Notes: a model not told the origin generated them from the letters alone. A stretch of DNA of 64,000 nucleotides from Heliopora coerulea (GCA_030142905.1 JASJOG010000035.1:1794001-1858000), one strand, 5' to 3'; numbered from the stretch's first letter, positions 34,310 through 46,765 are shown. Made by a program: numbers and translations.

Positions 34310-36225
34310 CAGAGGTTAACGAACCGCTTTTGACCATTTTTTCAACCAATCCCAAAATTTCGAAATAAGTGGAAGTTTGACACGATTAATTTAGTTTTCC
34401 ACTAATTTGAGCCAAAATAGTCTGACGTTTTGTTGAATGTACGAGGTCGAAAAGTTTCACCAAAAAGTAAAGCGGTTACCTATGCTTTTTGACGATTTTT
34501 CAACCAATCTGTAACTTTCGAAATAACCTCAGAATAGGATGGTTTCGCTGAAATAATTTAATTTTGAACTGACCTAAGTGATTTTGAAGCGAAATAAAGT
34601 TGATTTTTCAGGTTGAAAAAATTCACCAATGGTAAAGGGGTTAACCCATCGTTTTTGAAAATTTTTTGACCATTTTCAAAACTTTAGAAATAAGACCAAA
34701 ATATGAAAGTTTAGGTCGAATAAGGTGGTTTTGCCCTTATTTGAGGGACTTTACACTAATATTTGAGATCATTTTTGAGGTCGACAAATTACACCAAAAA
34801 GTAAACAGGTTAACCTATGGTTTTTCACCATTTTTCGACCAATTTCAAACTTTCGAAATAAATTGAAAATATGAACGTTTAGGCCAAATAACTATGTTTC
34901 GCATTTATTCCAGTCGTTTTAGCTTAAAATTCGAAGAGATTTTTGAGGTCGAAAATTTCACCAAAAAGTAAAGGGGTTAACCCATGGTTTTTGACCATTT
35001 TTCGACCAATTTCAAACTTTCGAAATAAGTTGAAAATATGAACGTTTAGGCCAAATAACTATGTTTCGCATTTATTCCAGTCGTTTTAGCTTAAAATTCG
35101 AAGAGATTTTTGAGGTCGAAAATTTCACCAAAAAGTAAAGGGGTTAACCCATGGTTTTTGACCATTTTTCGACCAATTTCAAACTTTCGAAATAAGTTGA
35201 AAATATGAACGTTTAGGCCAAATAATTTCCTTTTCCACTTATTCAAGTCGTTTTAGCCTAAAATTCGAAGAGATTTTTGAGGTCGAAAATTTCACCAAAA
35301 AGTAAAGGGGTTAACCCATGGTTTTTGACCATTTTTCGACCAATTTCAAACTTTCGAACTAAGTTGAAAATATGAAAGTTTAGGCCAAATAACTATGTTT
35401 CGCATTTATTCCAGTCGTTTTAGCTTAAAATTCGAAGAGATTTTTGAGGTCGAAAATTTCACCAAAAAGTAAAGGGGTTAACCCATGGTTTTTGACCATT
35501 TTTCGACCAATTTCAAACTTTCGAAATAAGTTGAAAATATGAACGTTTAGGCCAAATAATTTCCTTTTCCACTTATTCAAGTCGTTTTAGCCTAAAATTC
35601 GAAGAGATTTTTGAGGTCGAAAATTTCACCAAAAAGTAAAGGGGTTAACCCATGGTTTTTGACCATTTTTCGACCAATTTCAAACTTTCGAAATAAGTTG
35701 AAAATATGAACGTTTAGGCCAAATAATTTCCTTTGCCACTCATTCAAGTCGTTTTAGCCTAAAATTCGAAGAGATTTTTGAGGTCGAAAATTTCACCAAA
35801 AAGTAAAGGGGTTAACCCATGGTTTTTGACCATTTTTCGACCAATTTCAAACTTTCGAACTAAGTTGAAAATATGAAAGTTTAGGCCAAATAACTATGTT
35901 TCGCATTTATTCCAGTCGTTTTAGCTTAAAATTCGAAGAGATTTTTGAGGTCGAAAATTTCACCAAAAAGTAAAGGGGTTAACCCATGGTTTTTGACCAT
36001 TTTTCGACCAATTTCAAACTTTCGAAATAAGTTGAAAATATGAACGTTTAGGCCAAATAATTTCCTTTTCCACTTATTCAAGTCGTTTTAGCCTAAAATT
36101 CGAAGAGATTTTTGAGGTCGAAAATTTCACCAAAAAGTAAAGGGGTTAACCCATGGTTTTTGACCATTTTTCGACCAATTTCAAACTTTCGAAATAAGCT
36201 GAAAATTTAAACGTTTAGGGTAAAT
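34310..36225. repeat. 167-bp satellite array with a 501-bp higher-order unit
   Basis: The motif aaggggttaacccatgg recurs at 34971, 35138, 35305, 35472, 35639, 35806, 35973 and 36140, exactly 167 bp apart. Two monomer variants differ mainly in one segment (actatgtttcgcatttattc versus atttccttttccacttattc). The 35.2-36.2 kb units run B-A-B then B-A-B. Toward the left edge (34310-34880) units become strongly diverged, as at satellite array borders. Confidence 0.95.
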
Positions 36226-36386
36226 ACTTTAGTTTAACAGTTATTGCGATTTTCACTTAGGATAAACATCTCGTAGTATGTTAAACTGACGAGAAAGACC
36301 AACCGCGGCTAATCTCACTTATCGTGCGGCAGACTGGTATGAGTTTATTGCATACACCAGGATGACAATAGGAACCTTTTAAAAAC

Positions 36387-36869
36387 CAGGGGCGGATCCA
36401 GGATTTTAGAAACGGAGGGCGTAAAGATAAGCGGCGAAGGCGCGAGAAATTTCTACGGGGTCCGGGGTTCATGCTCCCTCGGGAAATTTTGAATTCATAG
36501 GTATCTGAAATGCAATTTCTAGCATTTTGGGGGTAGTTTTAAGCGAGATTTTAAGAAAATACCTAGTCATAAGTAACCCAATTCTTGTCGAGAAATGAAG
36601 CACAAGTCAACATCTTTGGCCACAGACAATGATCATCAATGCATCACGTCAATCAACTTTATATTTTTCGCAATTCTCGTTGACCTGCCTTTGCCTGCCG
36701 GAGAGCATTCCCAGTTGTAATTGTAAAAAACGTGTTTTAGTAACTGAGGTTGCGTAACTATTTCCATTATCATTACAGAAAACGATCGGCGACTGGAGTA
36801 TGTAAACTGGCACGTATGCGCAAAACGGGGGGCGTACACCCCTTACACCCCCCTCTAGATCCGCGCCTG
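36387..36869. mobile_element. hAT-like element nested in an older MITE
   Basis: Left caggggcggatccaggatttt, right inverted caggcgcggatctagag. The host MITE (about 36290-36900) is contiguous at 21290-21345, where acaccaggatgacaat runs into aaaatcgcacgtgtaaacag; here those two segments are separated by this insert. Confidence 0.75.
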
Positions 36870-37420
36870 AAAATCGCACGTGTAAACAGACCTTTTTGTC
36901 CAACATTGTAGAAAACAGTACTGCAATAACGCGTTTGAGGGCAAGGAAATAGACATCACGTCGCTTGCCAGTATTGGATACCAGTCCGGGTAATATAAAT
37001 TAAGCATTGTATCCAAGTTGCACCATTTGCTAGCGTACTAGTAAGTTTGTATAAGCAAATGACGCACGCGGATTGGCTGTCTAGCCGTACAATGTTTGCC
37101 TCGTATAACGCCAGGCTTTCTCAGAAAAATTTCCAAATTAATTTGAAGACTAACCACACTCAGGCATGTTTTACACAAGATTAAACACAACAAACTGGTA
37201 ACGGCTAAGTTATATCGATTCAACGGCAATTTTAAGAAAACTAGACGGAGACAAACCCTGAAGTCATAGAAGAGTTTCATTAGGGGTGATAGTGCGAACC
37301 AATCACCAATCGACGTATATGTATGTATATATTATTGTATGTATGTATTCATATGAGGTACCATGTCTGGGTATATGAATAAAAACCAAAGGAGACTTCT
37401 TCAGACATAAAAATATTGAT

Positions 37421-38296
37421 TCCAGACGTTTCGCCGATGAAGGCTTCTTCAGTGGAAAAGTTTAAAAGAAGTAATACTTCGGCCCTATATATGTCTACCT
37501 GATAAAGTATTAAAATATACACACTATAAAAGATAATCAAAATTTACATATAATACATGACTATATCTAAAAGGCTACATACAAATAGTTCTCCCAATGC
37601 AACTGTTCATAATGACACAACAGAAAGGCGATGAGATGAAATATATTTATTTGAAGCTTCCGTTTATTTACGAAGAATTTGAACGACGCGCTTTGTACTA
37701 TGATGTGCCGGTCGGACAACGATACTGTTAAGATTCATTATACGACAGGCAAGTCATCTTTCAGAGTCTTTGCCCCGCCAACGGAAAAACTTAATCGTCT
37801 TGATGATTGCGAGACCTGTAAATTAGCCATCAAACCTAATCACTGTTTAACCAAGAATTGTTAACGAAATTACGTGTTCGACCTGTGGAACCATTTATAT
37901 TGGAGAGTCAGGGAGAATAAGATCGAGAATTACAGAACATCTGAAGATGGATAAACAAACGGTATATAAGCATTTAAAGTCGCATAAAAATAGTATACGT
38001 AAGGACTTGGCTATAACTTGGAAAATTTTACATGCAAACATTAGAAATTATGGTGAACAAAAACATAACGAGGCGCTCGAAATAAAAGGTCATTCCTACA
38101 AGATTATGAACGGTTGCATTGAAAGAACTATTTGTATATAGCCTTTTAGATACAGTCGCCTGTATTATATGTAAATTTTAAATATCTTTTATAGTGTGTA
38201 TATTTAAATACTTTATCAGGTAGACATATATAGGGCCGACGTATTACTTCTTTTAAACTTTTCCACTGAAGAAGCCTTCATCGGCGAAACGTCTGG

Positions 38297-38297
<1 letters not shown>
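37421..38297 (+). mobile_element. Penelope-like element fragment: GIY-YIG domain between inverted ~170-bp ends
   Basis: The left arm (37421-37590) is the reverse complement of the right arm (38127-38297). Between them, frames broken by at least one shift encode KIHYTTGKSSFRVFAPPTEK, CETCKLAIKPNHC, and then TCGTIYIGESGRIRSRITEH, the GIY-YIG-type endonuclease of Penelope-like or related retroelements. The reverse transcriptase is lost. Inverted partial terminal repeats are a known PLE feature. The arms carry ctgaagaagcc..ggcgaaacgtc, a hammerhead-like motif with an altered core. Confidence 0.8.
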
Positions 38298-38333
<36 letters not shown>

Positions 38334-38344
38334 CATATATTATG

Positions 38345-38790
38345 TGGCTGAGCTCGCTATCCGGTCTGTACGCAAAATGACGCACGCTGATTAGTTGCCG
38401 AGCCGCAGAATAAGTTTTTCGTACAGACCGGCTAGTTTTGGCGGGAAAATTTCCGAGTTGATTCGAATAAAAACACTCGAGATTCCGGTACGTTGTACAA
38501 AAGATTTATGAAAACAAACTATGAAAACAGAAGTTAAATATTCTCAACGATAATTTTAAGCCGAAAAATAGATGAATAGATGCAAAAAGCCACGAATAGG
38601 TAAAAAAAAGCAAGTAAACCAAGCCAATAATTCAAGAACACAAAGCTTCGTTAAAAGTGATGGAGCCAAAAGCCATATAATAAATTCCTTATTAACCTCG
38701 TTTGTTTGTTCTGTACGATAAAGTGTTTGCCCTCGGTCTGTATGAAAACCTCAGTCGAATACTTTCCCGTACAGACCTCACAGTCGGTTA
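38345..38790. repeat. Repeat with inverted ccggtctgtacg motifs
   Basis: tccggtctgtacgcaaaatg near 38360 and its complement cgtacagaccgg near 38420, with further ggtctgtatg and cgtacagacct copies near 38735 and 38770. Part of it (aaatgacgcacgc.gattgg) recurs near 37060. Confidence 0.5.
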
Positions 38791-39339
38791 AAAAGATATA
38801 TTTATATATATATGTATATATAATATAGAGTTAGAATGTTTTCGTTAACGACGAAAACATTCTCTTTTATATTATATTCTGCTCTACCTCTTAAGGTATT
38901 GAGCACTCTTGGACCATACGCCAGCTTTGTAACATTCTTGTTACACACGTGTTTTGGTATGTATGTATGTATGTATGTACATACGTATGTGTAGATAGAT
39001 ACAGACATACACATACATACATACACACGTGTGGATACTTCTCGTAATGCTACGAAACTAACCTTGTTTGGAAGGAAAGCTTCTTACCATGAGACAAAAT
39101 GTACAAAACAAACCTAACGTACCATTTGAAACAGACACCTTTTAGTGATTGCATGCATTAAATACATACATACACAATCACGTTATAAAGCACTCCTCTG
39201 CTCCTTTTGTAAATATATCAAGACTCTTGGGAAAAGGGCAGAACCCCGAAACGTTGAGATATTGGCTATTAAAGGTTTTTATTTATGAATATGTTGAAAT
39301 GTTCTTAAACCTTGGTGGCGGAAGGTTCTTGTTTGAAGT

Positions 39340-39370
<31 letters not shown>

Positions 39371-39371
39371 G

Positions 39372-41330
39372 GCTAAATCAACTAAAGAACGGTGATTCTA
39401 TCGTAGTAAAGGCAGCCGACAAAGGAACAACAGTGATCATGGGCAAAAACTTCTATAAAGATAAAATTTTGGAATTACTTGAAGACAAAGAAAACTATGA
39501 ATTAACACGTAACGAACACGATACAATAATGAAAAAAATTAAAGGACTAACAAAGGAACACGAACATGAACTAACCAAGCGGGAAATAGATTATATTCAG
39601 AATTTCACGAGTAAAACTTCAAACTTTTATGGTTTGCCTAAAATACACGAATCACTGGTCATCAAAGCCCCGATTAAAGAACAAAATTCCGAATACGTAA
39701 GACTACAACCACCGTCGGACCTCAAAATGAGAGCTATTGTAGCAGGACCCTCGTCTCCCACCCACAGACTAAGCAACTTCCTCGATTTATTTCTAAAACC
39801 TCTTTGCAAGCACGTGCCAAGTTACATTCGAGACGATTTTGACTTTTTAAATCACATACCTGAAGAAGTAAATGAAAACAATTCTGGTTTCCTTCGACGT
39901 GGTTAGCCTGTATACGAGTACTCCACATGACTTGGGATTACAAGCTACTGAATACTGGCTGAACAATTTCTCGACAACATTGGAACGACTCTTCTCAAAA
40001 GATTTTATACTCAAAGCAATCTCAATCGTACTGAAGGTAAATACATTCAAATTGGACAACAAAAACTACAAGCAGGTACAGGGAACTGCCATGGGAACTA
40101 AAATGACCCCAACTTATGCGACGCTCGTTATGGGATTCCTGGAACAACTTTACCAAAAATATAAAAAATATGGCAGAATAGAACGGGAAAAATTTATGAA
40201 GGAATTTAAAAGATTTTTAGACGATTGTTTTATGTTTTGGCAGAAATCAGAAACAGAGCGGCAAGATTTTTTCAACGTGTTGAATAGTCTCCATGAAAAA
40301 AAATCAAGTTTACAATGGAAGCAAACCCGAACACATTACTGTTCTTGGACATACTAATCTGTAAAGAAAATACACACGTTTATACATTTATTACAAGGAA
40401 ACTGACAGCCATCAATTCTAAGATTTTTTTTTCGTCACCCGAAACACACAAAACATAACATAGCATTAGGGAAGGGAATCATTAAAAAAGGAATTGAAAA
40501 AGCAAAAACATTAACAGTCACGGAACTGAGATCAACTAAACAAAACCCTTCCTTTGGTCATTACGCATAATCCCAATAACCCACACGTTGTCGGCATGGC
40601 AAAGGACAGTTTAAAATTCCTTTCAAATTCACCTGAGATGAAAAACCTACTAGACGATACGAAAATTATAAGCCGACGACAGCCACAAAATCTGAAACGT
40701 TTATTAACAAAGGCTGAATTTTCTACCAGTAAGCCCAAACCATCAGTTTCAAGATGCAACGAACCACGATGCGGGACATGTGATCTAATTATAACGGGAG
40801 ACTATAAAACTGAGAAGCGGCAAAACGTGGACGATAAAATCTTCGATGACATGTAAAAGTAAACATGTCGTTTATATAATAATTTGTCCGAAGTGTAAAA
40901 ACTCATATGTTGGTCAAACACAAAGTCTCCAGAATAGAGTAACTTTACACAAAGAACGATCACACATGAACAATATGGGCATCTACAAGTAAGTAAACAT
41001 CTAGCGGAATGCAGCCAAGGTAAATTTAAAATTATGCCCATTTATCAATGTAAAGGTCAGAGTAAGATCGAAAAAGAATGTATGGAAAAACAAATGATTC
41101 CATTACTTAAACCTGAACTTAATTTTAGTGCGTAAGATAACTTGATCGATGACGTAAAAGGAAGAACATTTATGTAAATAGCAACACAATAATGATGACG
41201 TTAATAAGTAGATATAAGTAGCGTCAACACTCGTAAATTCAGTAGCACCTGAAGGGCTTTATAGCGAAAACGTTAGTGCAATAAATCATATCCAAAGCGA
41301 GTGGCTACGTCTATTTCTTCTTTGTTCTTG
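39372..41330 (+). pseudogene. Penelope-like retroelement, reverse transcriptase plus GIY-YIG endonuclease, frameshifted
   Basis: Begins abruptly after an AT microsatellite with VVKAADKGTTVIMGKNFY, the PLE palm/finger start. It continues through FYGLPKIHE, LVSFDVVSLYTSTP (first catalytic Asp), QGTAMGTKMTPTYATLVMGF and RFLDDCFMFW (the catalytic DD). Further on are FLDILICKENTHVYTFI, RQPQNLKRLLTKAEF, CNEPRCGTCDLII and CPKCKNSYVGQTQSLQNRV (the YIG half of GIY-YIG), ending near 41134. At least three frameshifts (near 39885, 40290 and 40540-40860) make it non-coding. The 3' segment includes cctgaagggctttatagcgaaaacg, a terminal-repeat motif. The N-terminus is truncated. Confidence 0.9.
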
Positions 41331-41384
41331 TTGACAAATGCTATTTTATTTATAATCAAATACTTGTTTTTTTAACGCAAATAT

Positions 41385-41388
41385 AAAT

Positions 41389-41445
<57 letters not shown>
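41385..41445. repeat. CA/TA microsatellite
   Basis: (AC)n followed by (AT)n. Confidence 0.9.
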
Positions 41446-41446
<1 letters not shown>

Positions 41447-41539
41447 TACGAGTGGCCAACCTGTAGGGGATTTACCAGGCAAGCCATGGTATATGTATAT
41501 ACATACATATACACATATATACATATTATTGTGTACTGA

Positions 41540-42198
41540 AACACTTTTTAATGAAGTTTTTTTACAATTTTGAAGTTATATATACGTCCAAAGTACATGT
41601 AAACAGAATGAATTGCTCGTTATCACTTGAGGTGATATAGTGAATAGCTGCCATATGAAGTCGTCTGTATATATAAATTTGGGGCATCAGGGCGTTTGTC
41701 TGTTACCTTAAAACTCCAGAACCACAAGACTTACAGAAGATTCAATTACATATTCAAATTCACCATGACCAGATGAGTAACATTAGCTATCAATACCTCA
41801 AAAAAAGGAAACCATGGTACAGAAACAATAACATTATCTACACATATCTCTGGTACCCTGTGCACAATTATTTCTTTGTGAGGAACCATTTAATTTCCTA
41901 AAATTATATTTGAAAAAAAAAGGGAACTTTTTCATTTGTTCTCTATAATCCCGGGCAAAGCCCAGGTACCCTGGCTAGTAGCTGTCACATGAACAGTCCT
42001 CCATTACCAAACACAAGCATGAAAAACCTATATACATACATGTGACCCTTTTTGTATAAAGGTAGTGAAGACAAGATGAAAATCAAGGGATGGCAAACTA
42101 CACATACCTAAACTTACAGTACAAATAGATTAATAAATGTAATAATTTATGTACAGTTGTTATATACCTTACTGTATCTCTATCTATATGTATTTACA

Positions 42199-42248
<50 letters not shown>

Positions 42249-42520
42249 TTAATAACTTTTCTCATAAGTTGGATACATTTGTAAAATTTAATATAGAGCT
42301 CAAGCGGTGATAGTCATACAGCCACCATATGAGAATAGACATCTATGGAACATATGCTTGAAAAACAATTATATGCACACATAACACCTTTTGGCATCAT
42401 GGCAGTGAAGAGAAGATAAATATCAGGGGATGGTAAACTAAACATGCAAAACTTAAAGGACAGCAGTTACATTACATAAACAGAATCAATTGCTATTCTC
42501 ATAAATTTGTAACTATAGAA
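41540..42520. repeat. Imperfect direct duplication around the Helitron
   Basis: agctg-ccatatgaa, gcagtgaagagaagat, gggatggtaaact and aacagaat-aattgct motifs occur in the same order near 41620-42110 and 42300-42500, so an older unit was duplicated; the first copy then received the Helitron. Confidence 0.5.
41664..41978 (+). mobile_element. Non-autonomous Helitron-like element
   Basis: 5' end TCTGTATATATAAATTTGGG followed by gcgtttgtctgtta, the usual TC...TATATATAA...GTTTGTCTG start of short Helitrons. 3' end has the hairpin cccgggcaaagcccagg and terminates CTAG before T. No coding capacity and no terminal inverted repeats, as expected. The 5' flanking base is G rather than A, a small mismatch to the A|T insertion rule. 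Confidence 0.7.
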
Positions 42521-43660
42521 TGCAAGATGTATTATGGTCAAGTAGAATTAAATTTGTAAGCAAACAGACCACTTTTGTTGACAAATGGGTTAATTCTGTA
42601 CGTGCACTTGATTCAAGGGCAATAGCAAGATTATCAAAAGGAAAGAAAAACCAGCTAAAACTATTAAATATGATGAAAATTAAGATAAGCTTGTTCAGAT
42701 AATTCAAAATTGATGCAAATGCACTCTTTGCTGTCAATGATCTTTTCACTTTTGCCCCTTCTGAAACAAACCATGTCACTTCACCAACATTTGTAGTTGT
42801 CAACTCTTTGCTGCACATGGCTGTTGTAGAGCAACAAATTACAACAACAGAATAAATGAAAGAATAAAGCAAAAACAGAAGAGAAAAAACAAAAAAACAA
42901 TTCATACACAAACAGGTTAAAGTATGATAAAACTCTTCTTTCAATAGTTTAGTGTATGAAGTGTATGCACTTTGATGTCATAGCTGCCATGTCGGTGTTT
43001 CTGAAGAAAAGAGTTTAGATCATCTCTTTTAGCAGGTACACCAACATGGCTACCATGCCCTTTGATAATCGGGTCTTGGGTGACTGAGTGAATATGCTCT
43101 ACAGAGTGCTTTCACTTGATCATTGCCACTATTGTTGGTGTTTCTTAATTCTTTAATGCTCCATGTTTGATATATTGGACTCCTGGAACAAAAGAACAAA
43201 TGAGAGAACAAAAAAACAAGAACAAAGGAAGAAAAATTGAGGTATTAAAAGGTCAATAAACAATTTCCTTTTCAACTGAAATTGATTGAGGGAAAATGTA
43301 CCATGTGGTGCAAAGCTGTAACATTCAAGGGGTACAAAAATTGTTTGAAAATCTGGGGATTTTTATCCAAAAATTTTGCACAAAATGATGAAATTAATGC
43401 CACAACTTTAAACAATCAAGTCACTATGGACACTAACTCACTAAGGGGAAGGGCTGGTCCCTTTGATGGGAACAATTGTCTGGCATTAGCCAGAGTAAAA
43501 TATTAAAGATGCCCTCACCCCTTCATGGGTAATGGCAAGAGACACTTGAATTTTATTCTGGCCAATACCTGATAACAAGAGCAATATTTTGTGTATATGC
43601 TGTAAAGTCTACATGTTTCCCTCCTCTACTAATCACCCACATTCAAAAAATCTATCAAGA
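42520..43660. other. Intergenic; no gene recognised
   Basis: Short low-complexity frames only, plus one copy of the short gagtaaaat repeat near 43428-43540. Confidence 0.45.
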
Positions 43661-43671
43661 AATGGAATTAA

Positions 43672-43772
43672 CCCATTAAGACATAAGGTTGCATATTGAT
43701 ATTTTACACTAGCTAATGCCAGATGATTTTACTCTACAAAGGGACGAGCCCTGCCCCTTAATGAGTTTATTT
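43672..43772. repeat. Short palindromic MITE-like repeat (ttaacccattaag family)
   Basis: ttaacccattaagacat at one end, attttacactagctaatgcc and agatgattttactc inside, ccccttaatgagttta at the other end. Relatives lie near 20108-20183, 23528-23630, 43428-43540, 47700-47775 and 61685-61840, in both orientations. Confidence 0.75.
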
Positions 43773-44609
43773 CATTATTTGATTTAAAACCTGCATGAAA
43801 CACAAACAAACAGCATGATATGTAATTTTCAGTGATGTGGCACCACCCATTGCTTTCCCCCATGACCTGCATTGCTGTTTTATTACTGAATTTAAGTCAC
43901 GTTGTTGAGGTCTTCCCTCTTAAATGCTTCACTTTGTAACAGCATTTATTCCAACCAGGTTGATACAGTCATATAACTTCAACATTTCTAAATGGTCACA
44001 ACAAAGTATATCCGTAACCAACAGCAACACTTATTTTCTTAAGCTTACCATAGGTTTATGTGATTTCATCTGGATAAGAAAGAGATACATTTTATTTAAC
44101 AAACATACATACATATACATCAGGGCATGAGATTTGAAATTTTCAGCCATATGCAGATTGGATTCCAAGCTTTAGGAACCTGATATCCCTCCCTAAAATC
44201 TAGTATCCCATTTTCAGATACTACACATTCAAGTGTGCAGTATCCTAATAAGGAAATGTAACTGCAGTAAAATTAAACACAAATTTCCTTTATTAATGAT
44301 TATACTATAACATGTGTCCTATGCATGCTCTGATTGGATGAGCCTTATTTTCTCCCATTTAAGTACAAATAATATAATAATAATAATAATAACTTTATTT
44401 AACGAGGGTAAAACACTTTACAGTTAAAACTGATAAACTAGTGGCCCTCAATATACTATACATAAAATCGAAAAAATAAAATGAAATGACTAATAACTAA
44501 ATATTAAAATAGAGTTGACTTAAGAAATACAAAGACATGGCTGACCTCATTTTCACTTTGTATTAGAGTACAGAAACAGGGACAACATCATGAAAAACTC
44601 AAAAACACC

Positions 44610-44815
44610 TTGGTTGTTTTATAAAATAAATAGAAAATAGCTTTTGTGCCTCTGTACTGTGATAGAAACATGAATGACACCATTTCAACTGGAAAAGTAC
44701 CAGAAAACACTCAGCTACACCTCGTGTTTTCACTAGGGATTTTGTGGGTTGAAATGACATCATTTGTGTTTCTATCACAGCACAGACACTCAAGCAATTT
44801 CCTGTTTGTTAAATG
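44610..44815. mobile_element. Foldback MITE, diverged copy
   Basis: Arms with gcctctgtactgtgatagaaacatgaatg and its approximate complement around a centre ctcagctacacctcgtg. Same family as 46766-46960. Confidence 0.7.
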
Positions 44816-44829
44816 AAATGTTAGATAGA

Positions 44830-45420
44830 CAGATAAAACCTTTACTTAAAGTGGGTTGCACTTCATAGCATAGTTAATAAACTTGTGGCCTTCTAATATC
44901 ATTAAACATTACATATGACCTTGACTAGTTAAGAATTACAAATAACACAATTTGCTAAATAAAATTGTGGAAACAATTAATTATAAATGATAATTATGTG
45001 CAATATACAAACTAGATTAAGTATTCAATGTTAAAGCCACAATAACAAATCACATGTATAGTAATGAAAATATAAAAAATTACACAAAATGGTATTTGAG
45101 TTGTTGCTGATTAAAATTTTTTTTGTATCAACCATTTCTAAAACACTTTAGAGTTTCTGATTTAGACAATGTTGAGGGTAAAGAGTTCCATGATTGACAA
45201 CAGTTAACAGCAAATCTCCCCCCTTCTGATTTCCTGTTGAATGTTGGATAAGCTAGATTAAATGCTGAGTACCCAATCCCATGTGAGTGTATTTCATTAT
45301 TTAGCCCCAATAATTTATTTGTTAAGGTATTTTGGTACATTCCCACATAAACGACATAAATGGTACCTGCAGGAATATTGAGATTGTGATATCTAGTTTT
45401 GATAATTATGTCGGCAAATA
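44830..45420 (-). pseudogene. LINE 3' fragment
   Basis: On the minus strand 45346-45128 reads FNRKSEGGRFAVNCCQSWNS and LPSTLSKSETLKCF, the RSEGGR..F...A...WNSLP tail of CR1/L2-like non-LTR elements. The AT-rich sequence to 44830 is its probable 3' UTR. Confidence 0.75.
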
Positions 45421-45616
45421 TCGATCACTCATACTACAATACCACCAAGTACAACCCATAAGACTGATAGAAAAGCCAATAATTTTCAGGTAGTTAAGAA
45501 ATAGTTAGGCCCAAATGTGTCAAAAATATACTTACAGCAAGTCTTTGAGAAGCAGCGGCATCACCGAGAATTCATTTTTTCCCCATGCTCTTCAAGGAGG
45601 TTGCTCAGTGTAATTC

Positions 45617-46185
45617 GGCGCTAACCATGGTTACTAGTTTCGCACCTCAAGCATATAAATGCATGTAATATAGGTAGATTATATATCAGTCGACAGCTTC
45701 TCACCTGGTGATTACAGCGATACCGTAATATCCACCATTCACTCCAAACGTAAGGCATTATAGCCAAAAAAACAGACACATCGAAGTTCCTGAGGGTCAA
45801 AAATGAACTGAAGACCGTACAGTTCATGCATTTACCCAGAATTTATCCAGTATTTAAGTAAAGCCCCTCTCCATTATTTCTTCGTTCTTCAAAACCCGAA
45901 AAAGTGTGTATAAACCCTAACCCTAAAGCTAAGGCTAACGCTAACCTAACTACCTAACCTAATCTAACCGTTGGGTTTATACACATCTTTGCAGAAGTAC
46001 TAAGAAACATGGCAGTAAGTAACAGTGATTTTTTTTCGGGCTATAATGCATTACATTTGCGGTAAATGGTTGATATCATAGTATCACTGTAATCTCCAGG
46101 TAATAAGCTGTCGACAGATATATTATTTACTTACGTTTCTCGCATTTATATGGTTGAGGTACAAAACTGCATTAGCGCCACGTGA
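45617..46185. mobile_element. Large foldback with telomere-like centre
   Basis: Arms of about 150 bp (45617-45765 and 46042-46185) share, inverted, gtcgacagct, cctgg.gattacag.gata and gcattatagcc. An inner pair, aaagtgtgtataaaccc (45901-45917) and gggtttatacacatcttt (45973-45990), directly brackets ccctaa/gctaac repeats at 45918-45969. Confidence 0.8.
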
Positions 46186-46637
46186 ATCAACTTCCAATAG
46201 TGATTCATCCCGTCGGAATGACAACTTCATTGCTTGTTCAAGATATCCTTAACCCTTTCGTTCGTCAAACTGTAACATGCTTTCCTTTATAGTAAACGAG
46301 GATTTGACTTTAAAAGCGAGAGAAAACAGCAAACTATTCTTTGTACAACAGAACTTATTACACTCCTACCACTAACCAACAATACGAAGACAAAATCTCA
46401 GTCGTCAGTTGTCACCTACCCACGTGCCCACTTCGCAAAGACACTGCGCATGATCAGTGCAAATCTTGACTTCAGTGGTAGTCATACAGATCACATAAAA
46501 CTAGGGGGGGGGGCGCAATGAGGCCTAAAATTGAAATGTGAATGTGGTTCCGCGATTGCAACACGTTCTATCACCCAAGATTCAAAATAATTTTGAAATG
46601 CCAATGGTCTTGAAATTCAGGATTATCCACTGAATTT

Positions 46638-46715
46638 AAAAGTTAGGATTAGAATTAGGGTTGGTCCTGGTCCTAATCCTAACCCTAAACCTGATCCTAA
46701 ACATTACCCTAATCA
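46638..46715. repeat. Opposed telomere-like tracts
   Basis: gttaggattagaattagggtt followed after a short turn by cctaatcctaaccctaaacc, forming a hairpin. Confidence 0.7.
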
Positions 46716-46765
46716 TATAATTATATATATATATATTTATATATAATCATATATATATTTAACAA

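Noticed and set aside
34310..36225. CRISPR array
   Set aside because: Whole 167-bp monomers repeat with no variable spacers; this is a eukaryotic satellite.
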